From an uncultured Alistipes sp. (lineage in GTDB: Bacteria; Bacteroidota; Bacteroidia; Bacteroidales; Rikenellaceae), in the NCBI GenBank assembly GCA_947364365.1, contig CANASP010000003.1, forward strand, positions 1-64,000: DNA of 64,000 bases. Reading direction: 5' to 3'. Below the pieces are notes generated by a model. The model worked only from the letters and a program-made list of their open reading frames with translations, did no database searches and had not been told where the DNA came from. Position numbers and translations under genes: made by a program. Positions 51,590 to 60,354 of the stretch are shown piece after piece (position 1 is the first letter of the stretch; each line of letters begins with the position of its first letter).

Positions 51590-54022
51590 ATGAAAATCGC
51601 ATTGAGAAACTTTCTCACGACGCTGCGGCGCTACAAGGTGGCCTCGCTGCTCAACATCGTGGGACTGACGCTGGCCTTCGCGGCCTTCTACATCATCATG
51701 GTGCAGGCCTGGTGGGAAATGGGGTACAACCGCTCCCTTCCCGACGTCGACCGCATCTACCTGGTCGCTCCCTCCGATTTCTGGGACGACGGCGGCTTCA
51801 TGCCGCAGTCGCCCCGCCCCAGCTCGGAGCGGCTGATCGAGCAGTCGCCCGAGATCGAGGCCGGCGGAGCCATGCGCATCTGGCGCAACGAACAGCCGGC
51901 CTGGGTCGTGCGCCAGGGCGACTACGTGCGCATGTCGCTGGCGATCACCGACTCCTCGCCGGGGTTCGTCGAGGCGGTGCGCGCCCGGAGCGCGGAGGGC
52001 GACCTGCTGGATTTCACGCGTCCCAACACGCTGCTGCTCGCCCGCTCGGAGGCCGAGCGGCTGGGCGTGGGGGTGGGCGACGCGATCTTCGTGGCCAACG
52101 ACCCGTACCGTGCCGCGGAGGTGCGGCCCGACCGGCAGCTCGAGGTGGCGGGCATCTACGAGGACTTCCCCGCCAACAGCGTCTTCGGCCGGATCAAGGC
52201 GATGCGCGACCTGGGCGACGAGGGGATGGATACGCCCAACAACTGGAACGACAGTTTCATCGTGCGGCTGCGCGAAGGGAGCGACCCCGCGGTGCTGGCC
52301 CGCCGCTGGAGCGAGATCAACGCCGAGGTCCAGGCGGCCTATCAGGAGAAGATGCGCCCGCTGTGGATCGAGAAGTACGGCAAGGAGGAGGTCGACAGCT
52401 GGGACGAGGAGGAGGAAGAGCCGGCGGGCTGCCGCCTGCTGCCGCTCCGGACGATCTACTTCGACCGCGCGCTCAACCGCAGCGACTGGAACCCCGGATC
52501 GCTCGCCACGACCCTCTCGCTGCTGGCCGTGGCGGTGCTGGTGATCGTCATCGCGCTGATCAACTTCGTCAACTTCTTCTTCGCGCTGGTGCCCGCGCGC
52601 CTGCGGTCGGTCAACATCTTCAAGGTCTTCGGCGCACCGACCTCGGCCCTGCGCCTGAGCTACCTCGCGGAGGCCGTGGGGTTCGTGCTCGTCTCGCTGC
52701 TGCTGGCCTGGTACGTCGCCTTCGCGCTGCAATCGACCCACTTCGCCAACTACATATCCAAGTCGCTCGCCCTGGGCGACAACCTCGACGTGATGCTGCT
52801 CGAGATCGGCGTGGCCGTCGTGGCGGCGCTCGCGGCGGGGATCTACCCGGCGTGGTACATCACCTCGTTCAACGCGGCGCTGGCGGCCAAGGGGTCGTTC
52901 GCCGGATCGCGCAGCGGACGGCGGCTGCGCACGGCGCTCGTGGCCGTGCAGTACGTGATCTCGATCGCGCTGATCGTCTTCACCTTCTTCTGCTACGCCC
53001 AGCACCGCTACGTGCGCCGCTACGACATGGGATTCGAGCGCGAGCGCGTGCTGACCTTCGACGCCACGCGCAAGATCACCGCCCAGGCGGGCGCCTACGA
53101 GGCGATGGCCTCGCGCCTGAAGTCCGACCCGCGGATCGAAGGGGTGACCGGTTCGATGTCGCCCTTCGTCGCCGAAGCCTTCTCGGTGTGGGGCCGCAAA
53201 TGGAAGGACGAGGAGGTGCAGCTGCACGTGCGCTACGTGCTGCCCGATTTTCTCGAAGTGATGGGCATCCCCGTCCTGGAGGGCGAAGGGTTCAAGCCCG
53301 GCCACGTCCGCGACTCGATCAACCACGTCGTCGTGCCCCGCTCGGTGGCCGCGCGGTACGACTTCCACCCCGGCGAGCTCATCGACGACATGTCGCTGGC
53401 CGGCATCTGTCCCGACATCCAGTTCCGGCCGCTGCAATACGAGACGCAGCCGCTCATGCTGCTCGCACACCCCGGCGCCAAGCGGGTCATCTACCTGAAG
53501 ATCGCGCAGGGGTGCGACGTCGAGGCCGTGTGCGACCACATCCGCGCGGTGCTGCGCGAGGTCGACCCCGACAACGAGACGCCCGACATCCGCTTCATGA
53601 ACGACCAGATCGACGACCTCTACGAGAAGGAGGATCGCCTGACGACGATCATCGCCCTGTTCACGCTGCTGGCCGTGGCGATCGCCCTGATGGGGGTCTT
53701 CGGGCTCGTGCTCTTCGAGACGCAGCACCGCCGGCGCGAGATCGCCGTGCGCAAGGTGATGGGCGCCACGACGGGCGAGGTGGTGGCGATGTTCAACCGC
53801 CGCTACCTCGTCGTCGCCGTCGTGTGCTTCGTCGTCGCGGCACCCGCGGCCTGGTGGGGCGTCGAACGCTACCTCTCGCGCTTCGCCTACCGCGTGGGAA
53901 TGAGCCCCTGGATCTTCGCGGCGGCGCTCGCGGCCGTCGTCGCCGTCACGGCCCTGACCGTCACGCTGCGCAGCCTCGCGGCCGCACGCGCGAACCCCGC
54001 CGAGGCGGTGAAATCGGAATAG
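51590..54022 (+). CDS. FtsX/MacB-type ABC permease 6 (tandem-duplicate group)
   Basis: An 810-residue permease: MKIALRNFLTTLRRYKVASLLN, WWEMGYNRSL, VRSVNIFKVFGAPTSAL-type middle block and GVFGLVLFETQHRRREIAVRKVMGATTGEV, tail ANPAEAVKSE. It has a long acidic stretch (WDEEEEEP, ~270) in the first periplasmic region that the others lack. It is the last permease before the ATPase, from which it is separated by 35 bp, and closest in motif content to permease 4. Confidence 0.9.
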   Translation: MKIALRNFLTTLRRYKVASLLNIVGLTLAFAAFYIIMVQAWWEMGYNRSLPDVDRIYLVAPSDFWDDGGFMPQSPRPSSERLIEQSPEIEAGGAMRIWRNEQPAWVVRQGDYVRMSLAITDSSPGFVEAVRARSAEGDLLDFTRPNTLLLARSEAERLGVGVGDAIFVANDPYRAAEVRPDRQLEVAGIYEDFPANSVFGRIKAMRDLGDEGMDTPNNWNDSFIVRLREGSDPAVLARRWSEINAEVQAAYQEKMRPLWIEKYGKEEVDSWDEEEEEPAGCRLLPLRTIYFDRALNRSDWNPGSLATTLSLLAVAVLVIVIALINFVNFFFALVPARLRSVNIFKVFGAPTSALRLSYLAEAVGFVLVSLLLAWYVAFALQSTHFANYISKSLALGDNLDVMLLEIGVAVVAALAAGIYPAWYITSFNAALAAKGSFAGSRSGRRLRTALVAVQYVISIALIVFTFFCYAQHRYVRRYDMGFERERVLTFDATRKITAQAGAYEAMASRLKSDPRIEGVTGSMSPFVAEAFSVWGRKWKDEEVQLHVRYVLPDFLEVMGIPVLEGEGFKPGHVRDSINHVVVPRSVAARYDFHPGELIDDMSLAGICPDIQFRPLQYETQPLMLLAHPGAKRVIYLKIAQGCDVEAVCDHIRAVLREVDPDNETPDIRFMNDQIDDLYEKEDRLTTIIALFTLLAVAIALMGVFGLVLFETQHRRREIAVRKVMGATTGEVVAMFNRRYLVVAVVCFVVAAPAAWWGVERYLSRFAYRVGMSPWIFAAALAAVVAVTALTVTLRSLAAARANPAEAVKSE

Positions 54023-54057
54023 TCAATTCATTACAAACCCTCTAATACCAAAGCACT

Positions 54058-54744
<687 letters not shown>

Positions 54745-54775
54745 GCAAGGTACCTGCGCCCGTTGCGGTGCTGTG

Positions 54776-54810
54776 AAGGGGTGCTCCGCCTGCGGCGGGG
54801 CACCCTTTTT
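54776..54810 (+). terminator. Terminator of the export operon
   Basis: GGGTGC-T-CCGCC pairs with GGCGG-G-GCACCC around a TGC loop, followed by five T residues, about 30 bp after the ATPase stop. It closes the ~18-kb operon that starts at tolC. Confidence 0.9.
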
Positions 54811-54837
54811 CAAAGCCATATTAGGTATTTAGGCGTA

Positions 54838-54868
54838 TTGCGGCATCGGCGCGAAATCGCGATCTTTG
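54838..54868 (+). promoter_or_regulatory. Promoter of the porin gene (-33 TTG, -7 GATCTTTG)
   Basis: TTG (54838-54840) and GATCTTTG (54861-54868) are 20 bp apart; only the first base of the -7 box departs from TAnnTTTG. The box ends 20 bp before the ATG. Confidence 0.6.
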
Positions 54869-54888
54869 CGACCGAAAACCACCGACTC

Positions 54889-55983
54889 ATGAAACGGATA
54901 TTCATCGGCCTCATCCTGACCTGCACCGCGCTCGCCGCCGCCGCGCAGCCGCACGACGAAACGAAGGCGCTCGCGGCGCGCATCGACTCGCTCACGACCG
55001 AGGTCGGGACGCTGCGCACCGAAAGCACCGCATGGGAGAAGATCCGCGCCCGCCTGCCCCGCATCTCGGGCTACATACAGACCGGCTACGAATGGGCCGA
55101 CGACGCCTCGGGCTTCCACATCAAGCGCGTGCGCGTGGACATGAAGGGCGATATCCTGCGCGAGAAGCTCGACTACCGTCTCCAGGTGGAGTTCGCCTCG
55201 CCCAAGATCGTCGACGCCTACGTGCAGTGGCACCCCTTCGCCCAGCTCCACGTCAAGCTGGGACAGTACAAGATCCCCTTCTCGATCGAGAACACCGACT
55301 ATCCGCCGTTGAAGTTCGAGGTGATCGAATACCCGCTGGCGTTGCAGCGCATGATGGGCTTCTCGGAGAAGATCGGCGACAAGAGCCTGAGCGCCACGGG
55401 CCGCGAACTGGGCGCCACGCTCTACGGCGGATTCTTCCGACACGACGGATACGACGTGTTGAGCTACGACATCAGCCTGTTCAACGGCGCGGGCATCAAC
55501 ACCAAGGACAACAACCGCTCAAAGGACGTGGCCGCGCGCCTCACGGTACGCCCCTTCGGAGGGATGAAACTCTCGGGCTCCTACTACCGGGGCGAATTCG
55601 GCGCGGAGTACCTCCTGCGCGAGCGCTACGGCGCCGGAGCGTGCTACGACCGCGGCGCCGTGGTCGTGCGCGGCGAGTGGATCGGCGGACGGACCGGGAC
55701 GCCCGCAGCCGACGGAGCCCCCTCGGGCTCGTTCCGCAGCTCGGGATGGTATGCCCTGGGGGGCTGGCGCTTCAGCCCGAAATGGATGGTCGTGGCGCGC
55801 TACGACACGCTGCTCGCCGACACCCGAACGGCCTCTTCGCGCCAGACCGACTACACCGCAGGCCTCACGTGGATGCCGCTCAAGTGGCTGCGCGGCCAGC
55901 TCAACTACACCTACGAGGACTACAAGATCTCGGCCACGCAAAACCGCAACGTCGCCTCGCTGATGGTCACGGCGATGTTCTAA
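54889..55983 (+). CDS. OprO/OprP-family outer membrane porin
   Basis: A 364-residue porin with a signal peptide (1-20, CTALAAAAQ) and a short coiled-coil region (KALAARIDSLTTEVGTLR). A beta-barrel with alternating strands follows, including GYIQTGYEWAD, DYRLQVEF, KLGQYKIPFSIENTDYPP and a C-terminal MVTAMF with final Phe. The pattern fits the phosphate-selective porin O/P family. It is 13 bp ahead of the YeiH-type gene and has its own promoter, so the two may cooperate in anion movement across both membranes; that is inference. Confidence 0.88.
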   Translation: MKRIFIGLILTCTALAAAAQPHDETKALAARIDSLTTEVGTLRTESTAWEKIRARLPRISGYIQTGYEWADDASGFHIKRVRVDMKGDILREKLDYRLQVEFASPKIVDAYVQWHPFAQLHVKLGQYKIPFSIENTDYPPLKFEVIEYPLALQRMMGFSEKIGDKSLSATGRELGATLYGGFFRHDGYDVLSYDISLFNGAGINTKDNNRSKDVAARLTVRPFGGMKLSGSYYRGEFGAEYLLRERYGAGACYDRGAVVVRGEWIGGRTGTPAADGAPSGSFRSSGWYALGGWRFSPKWMVVARYDTLLADTRTASSRQTDYTAGLTWMPLKWLRGQLNYTYEDYKISATQNRNVASLMVTAMF

Positions 55984-55996
55984 ACAGAAAAAAACG

Positions 55997-57281
55997 ATGA
56001 AACAGCTTTTCGAAAAACTCCGCACGGAGGACTGGACGGCCGTATGGATGGCCCTGCCGCTGCTCCTGCTGGCGATCGTCTGCCCCGGGCGGATGCCGAG
56101 CGTCCCCTCGACGCTCGTCGGCGAGGTCGCCTGGTACAACATCGCCCTGCTCTTCCTGATCGTGCTCGCGGTGCTCTACGCCGGCTGCGCTGTCATGGGG
56201 CGCCGCCTGCGGGGCATGCTCCCCTCGCTGGTGGTGGTCTTCGCCACGTCGCTCCTGGCGCAGGTGGTGGCCAAGATCCCCGTGGTGGCCGAATACGGAT
56301 TCGAGTCGGTCTTCTTCTCGGTGATCTTCGGTCTGGCGATCCGCAACCTGTGGCACGTCCCCGACTGGATGAAACCCGCCATCCAGGGCGAGTTCTTCAT
56401 CAAGATCGGCGTGGTCTGCCTCGGCGCCACGATCCTCTTCAGCGACGTGATGAAGTCGGGCGTCTTCGGCCTGGTGCAGGCCTGCCTGGTGGTGGCCGTC
56501 GTTTGGATGTTCGCCTTCCGCTTCGCACGGCGCCAGGGCGTCGACGAGCGGTCGGCGATGATCCTGTCGAGCGGCGTCTCGATCTGCGGCGTCTCGGCCT
56601 GCATCACCGCGGCGCGCGTGGCGGGCGGCGACGACCGCAAGCTCTCCTACATCGTCTCGCTGGTGCTCATCATCGTCGTGCCGATGATCTACCTCATGCC
56701 GTGGCTCGCCGGGCTCGTCCTGCCCCGGCTGTTCGAGCCGGCCGTGGCGCAGGAGGTGGCCGGCGCGTGGATCGGCGGCACGATCGACACCACGTCGGGC
56801 GTCGTCGCGTCGAGCGAGATGGTAGGCCGCGAGGCGCTGTCGCACGCCGTCATCATCAAGGGGGGCGCAGAACGTGCTGATCGGCGTGGTGGCCTTCTTC
56901 ATCGCCCTCTACCTCTCGGCGCGCAGCGACGACGGCAACGCGCAGCGGCCCTCGCTGGGCGTGGTGTGGGAGAAGTTCCCCAAGTTCATCCTGGGATTCG
57001 TCGGCGCGTCGCTCCTCTTCAGCCTGCTCCAGTCGGGCGATCTGCTGACGCTCAATGCCAAGGGCAAGTTGGCCGAGCCGGCCGTGGCGAAGATGTTCTC
57101 CACGCTCTTCTTCTCGCTGGCCTTCGTCTGCATCGGTCTCGACACGCGTCTGAAGGATATCGTCTCGAAGGAGAACCGCAACCTGCTCCGTTCGTTCCTC
57201 GCGGCGCAGGCCTTCAACATCGTCGTGACGTTCGCGATCGCCTGCTGTCTGTTCGGCATCCTGAAGCCCATGTGGGCCTGA
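55997..57281 (+). pseudogene. YeiH-family putative sulfate exporter, frameshifted
   Basis: Inner-membrane protein of the YeiH family with about ten helices. The frame opens with MKQLFEKLRTEDW and runs through VVPMIYLMPWLAG and GGTIDTTSGVVASSEMVG to HAVIIKG. It then leaves the family sequence at a G6 run (56860-56865). Reading one fewer G restores IIKGAQNVLIGVVAFF and the natural C-terminus in the +1 frame, ending LFGILKPMWA at 57281. So it is either a real one-base frameshift (pseudogene or phase-variable) or a homopolymer sequencing error. All other family parts look intact. Confidence 0.9.
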
Positions 57282-57306
57282 GGCTTCGGCCGGCTGCGAA
57301 CGCGCG

Positions 57307-57337
57307 AAGGGCGCCGCTTGCGGAAAGCGGCGCCCTT
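57307..57337. terminator. Perfect hairpin between the converging YeiH-type and S4 genes
   Basis: AAGGGCGCCGCTT and AAGCGGCGCCCTT form a perfect 13-bp stem with a 5-nt loop. It lacks a T-run on either strand, so it may stop transcription weakly or protect 3' ends of both transcripts. Confidence 0.7.
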
Positions 57338-57363
57338 CGTCGTCGTGAAGCGGGCGGGCCGGA

Positions 57364-57756
57364 CTACTCCTCGTCGTAGTAGAGTTCGTCCATCAGTCCG
57401 TCCAGCTCGCGGCGCTCCTTCTTGGTGGGGCGCCCCGTGCCGCGCTCGCGGAAGACGAAGATCGTCTCGCGCGGGACGTTGAGCTTGTCGCGCTCCTCCT
57501 GGGGCGTGATGTCGAGGCAGTAGGCGGCGACGTTCTTCGCTCCTTGGCGGCTCGACACCAGATCGAGGATCTTGTAGGTGAAGGTGACCTGCTGGCGGCG
57601 CACGGCGACGATGTCGCCGATCTTGGCGTCGCGCGAGGGTTTGGCATAGGCGCCGTTGACCGTCACCTTGTTGGTGCGGATGGCCTCGGCCGCATCGCTG
57701 CGTGTCTTGAAAATACGGACGGCCCAAAGGTACTTGTCCAGACGGATTGCATCCAT
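57364..57756 (-). CDS. S4 RNA-binding domain protein (HslR-like)
   Basis: A 130-residue protein with an S4 domain (MDAIRLDKYLWAVRIFKTRSDAAEAI through VTVNG, residues 1-45) and a basic middle, ending in acidic residues (DELYYDEE). HslR-type proteins bind the 50S-peptidyl-tRNA complex released after heat stress. The ATG at 57756 is clear. It starts 4 bp after the MFS gene, so both belong to the ftsW end of the dcw run. Confidence 0.92.
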   Translation of the reverse strand: MDAIRLDKYLWAVRIFKTRSDAAEAIRTNKVTVNGAYAKPSRDAKIGDIVAVRRQQVTFTYKILDLVSSRQGAKNVAAYCLDITPQEERDKLNVPRETIFVFRERGTGRPTKKERRELDGLMDELYYDEE

Positions 57757-57760
57757 GATT

Positions 57761-58957
57761 CTATCGGTTTTCTGTTGGAGAGACAACGGATTCGAGGCGC
57801 GGGAGGAGCATCCCGAAACAGACGGCCAGCGCCCCCAGGGCGATCGCTCCGCCCGCATAGCCCACCGCGGCGACGGAGAGCTCCGAGCAGACGGCGCCGC
57901 CGATCAGCGCACCGCCGCCGATCCCCACGTTGCAGAGGCCCGAGAAGATCGACATGGCGACGGCCGAAGCGTCGGGCGCCAGGCGGATCACCTCGGCCTG
58001 CAACACCAGATTGGTGGAGAGAAAGGCGATGCCCCAGAGGGCGCAGAGCGACATGACGGCCGCCGGATGGAAGGCGAGCGGCCGCAACGCCGCGAGCGCC
58101 AGGGCGACCCCCGCGAAGGCGCAGCCGATGAACCGCGACGGCGCCCGGTCGAAAAAGCGCGAGAACAGCCCGCTGCCGACGATGCCCGCCGCACCGAACA
58201 GCACGAGGGTCCAGGTGATGCCCCCTTCGGTCATCGCGGCGACCTCGGCGAGGAACGGTTCGACATAGCTGTATCCCGTATAATGGGCCGTCACGCTCAC
58301 GATCGTGAGCAGGTAGACGGCACCCAGCGCCCGGTTGCCGCCGATCGACCGGAGCGCACCGCGCCACGAGACCGGATGGCCGGGAACGCGGGGAAAGACC
58401 AGCGCGAGAAAGAGGAGAATCGCCGCCGAAAGTCCTCCGATGGCGAGAAAGGTCATGCGCCATCCGGCATAGAGGCCGACGACCCGGCCCAGCGGCAGCC
58501 CGGCGATCATCGCCACGGCGGTGCCGGTGACGACCATGCCCAGCGCCGCCGACCCGCGTCCCGGCGGCGCGATGCGCACGGCAAGCGGCGAGGCGATCGA
58601 CCAGAAGAGGGCATGGGCGCAGGCGACGCCCATACGCGAGCACATCAGCATCCCGTAGCTCGCGGCGACGGCCGAAAGCAGGTGACTGACAACGAAGAGC
58701 GAGAGCACGGCGAAGAGCAGCCTCCGGCGCCCGGTCTTCGAGAAGAGCAGCATCAGCGGCAGCGAGGCGACGGCGACGACCCAGGCATAGCCCGTGATGA
58801 GCATGCCGGCACGGGTCTCGGTCACGGCGAAGTCGGCCGCGATGTCGCTCAACAGGCCGATGGGGACGAACTCGGAGGTGTTGAAGACGAAGGCGCAGAG
58901 GGTGAGGCCCGCGACGGGCAGCCACGCCTTCGGCCCGGATGTTCCGTTGCGGGTCAT
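57761..58957 (-). CDS. MFS transporter, sugar/drug efflux (AraJ/SotB-like DHA1)
   Basis: A 398-residue major facilitator with 12 predicted helices. Family features include FNTSEFVPIGLLSDIAADF (first helix and loop), GRRRLLFAVLSLF in the loop 2-3 A-motif position and GMVVTGTAVAMIAGLPLGRVVG (helix 5). These point to the DHA1 arabinose/sugar-efflux and drug-efflux branch. The substrate is unproven. It begins 1 bp after the ftsW stop, an unusual position inside what is normally a continuous dcw cluster. Confidence 0.9.
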   Translation of the reverse strand: MTRNGTSGPKAWLPVAGLTLCAFVFNTSEFVPIGLLSDIAADFAVTETRAGMLITGYAWVVAVASLPLMLLFSKTGRRRLLFAVLSLFVVSHLLSAVAASYGMLMCSRMGVACAHALFWSIASPLAVRIAPPGRGSAALGMVVTGTAVAMIAGLPLGRVVGLYAGWRMTFLAIGGLSAAILLFLALVFPRVPGHPVSWRGALRSIGGNRALGAVYLLTIVSVTAHYTGYSYVEPFLAEVAAMTEGGITWTLVLFGAAGIVGSGLFSRFFDRAPSRFIGCAFAGVALALAALRPLAFHPAAVMSLCALWGIAFLSTNLVLQAEVIRLAPDASAVAMSIFSGLCNVGIGGGALIGGAVCSELSVAAVGYAGGAIALGALAVCFGMLLPRLESVVSPTENR

Positions 58958-58958
58958 G

Positions 58959-60350
58959 TCAGCGTTCGTAAAGGGTTTCGGCGCGGGGCGTGTCGTGCGA
59001 CTGCTCGTCGTTCTGGCGGCTGACGCTGAGGATCATGCCCAGGGCGATGGTGGTGAAGAGGGTCGACGAGCCGCCGCGCGAGATGAGCGGAAGGGTCTGC
59101 CCCGTCTCGGGGATGAGGTTGACCGTCACCATGATGTGGAGCAGCGCCTGGCAGGTTATCAGCAGCGCCAGTCCCAGCACCAGCAGCCCGGGAAAGGCCG
59201 TGCCGCAGCGGCGGAAGATCTCGATGGCGCGGAAGAAGATCCAGAGGTAGAGCATCAATAGCCCCACGGCCAGCAGCAGGCCGTACTCCTCGACGAAGAA
59301 GGCGAAGGCGTAGTCGCTCTCGGGGTGGATCATCTCCACGCGGATGTCGCTCTGACCGGGCCCCTTGCCCAGCACGCCGCCGTTGTAGATGGCGATCATC
59401 GAGCGCTCGGTGTCGGTGAGCCGGTCGATGGGTTTCTCGGTCTGGGGCTGGGTCCAGAGGTGGATCCACGTCGAGACGCGCCCCTCGGCCGTCTCGCTGC
59501 GCCCCAAATTGAGGGTCATGATCAGTACGATGCCCGCCACGGCCAGCCCCACGAGTTTCGCGAGCTCGCCCAGCCGCACGCGGCCGATGAGCATCATGAC
59601 CCACGAGGCCATGAAGACCAGCACGGCCGACGAGGTGTGGGCCGGGAAGATCACGCCGCACGAGACGACCACGGGCATGAGGATGGGCCACGTCCCCTCG
59701 CGCCAGATGCGCCGCTGCTCGCGCGAGGTGCGCCAGGTCCAGAAACGCAGCGAGGGGACGATGCGGATCTTGTCGATCTTGGACTGCCGTCCGGCCAGCT
59801 GCTGGGCCAGCAGCAGCACCGTGGCGATCTTCAACGCCTCCGAAGGCTGGAACTGGAACGGGCCCAGCGGGATCCAGCGCGCGGCGTCGTTGGTCTTGGC
59901 GCCGATGAAGTAGACGGCGATGGTGAGCAGCACCGACAGCGCGTAGGCCGGGCGGGCGAAGTAGCCGTAGATGCGGCAGTTGATCTTCTGCACGGCGACC
60001 AGCGCGACGAGGCTGGCGACGAGGATGGCGATCTGCTGACGCAGGAAGTGGGCCGTGGTGCGGGCCGTGTGGGCGTCGTAGGCCATCTTGGCCGTCGAGG
60101 AGTAAACCACCAGCACCGAGACAACGGAGAGCGTCGCCACGATGATCCACAGCACGCGGTCGCCCGTGAAGAGTCCCCGCGCGGGATGCGGCGCATCGGA
60201 CTGAACGCCGCCCTCGCCCGTTTCAGCCGCGGCGGCGGCCGGACGGCGCACCCGGCGCGGCCGGGCGGCCGCGGGGTCCGTCCCGGAAGGCTCCCGGCGC
60301 GAGGCCTCCTCCCACGGGGCGCGCCCGTCGTATCGTCGGTCGTCGGTCAT
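58959..60350 (-). CDS. ftsW: Cell division protein FtsW (SEDS glycosyltransferase)
   Basis: Septal peptidoglycan polymerase of the SEDS family. An Ala/Arg/Pro-rich cytoplasmic N-terminus of ~60 residues, longer than usual, precedes ten TM helices. SEDS motifs are readable: GAKTNDAARWIPLGPFQFQPSE, GKGPGQSDIRVEMIHPESDYAFAFFVEEYGLL and LPLISRGGSS. Length 463. It follows murD by 4 bp. It is the last cell-wall gene of the cluster here. Confidence 0.94.
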   Translation of the reverse strand: MTDDRRYDGRAPWEEASRREPSGTDPAAARPRRVRRPAAAAAETGEGGVQSDAPHPARGLFTGDRVLWIIVATLSVVSVLVVYSSTAKMAYDAHTARTTAHFLRQQIAILVASLVALVAVQKINCRIYGYFARPAYALSVLLTIAVYFIGAKTNDAARWIPLGPFQFQPSEALKIATVLLLAQQLAGRQSKIDKIRIVPSLRFWTWRTSREQRRIWREGTWPILMPVVVSCGVIFPAHTSSAVLVFMASWVMMLIGRVRLGELAKLVGLAVAGIVLIMTLNLGRSETAEGRVSTWIHLWTQPQTEKPIDRLTDTERSMIAIYNGGVLGKGPGQSDIRVEMIHPESDYAFAFFVEEYGLLLAVGLLMLYLWIFFRAIEIFRRCGTAFPGLLVLGLALLITCQALLHIMVTVNLIPETGQTLPLISRGGSSTLFTTIALGMILSVSRQNDEQSHDTPRAETLYER

Positions 60351-60354
60351 CGGA

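Noticed and set aside
49267..54045. A 1592-residue open frame, and similar ones at 42704-46741 and 8604-11735 (the last antisense)
   Set aside because: They overlap genes with clear family motifs in another frame, are Arg/Pro/Ala-rich without domains, and arise from the GC-rich third codon positions of the true genes.
56874..57281. A separate small gene encoding a 135-residue membrane protein after the YeiH-type gene
   Set aside because: It is the frameshifted C-terminal half of the YeiH-type protein; its sequence continues the family exactly after the G6 tract.
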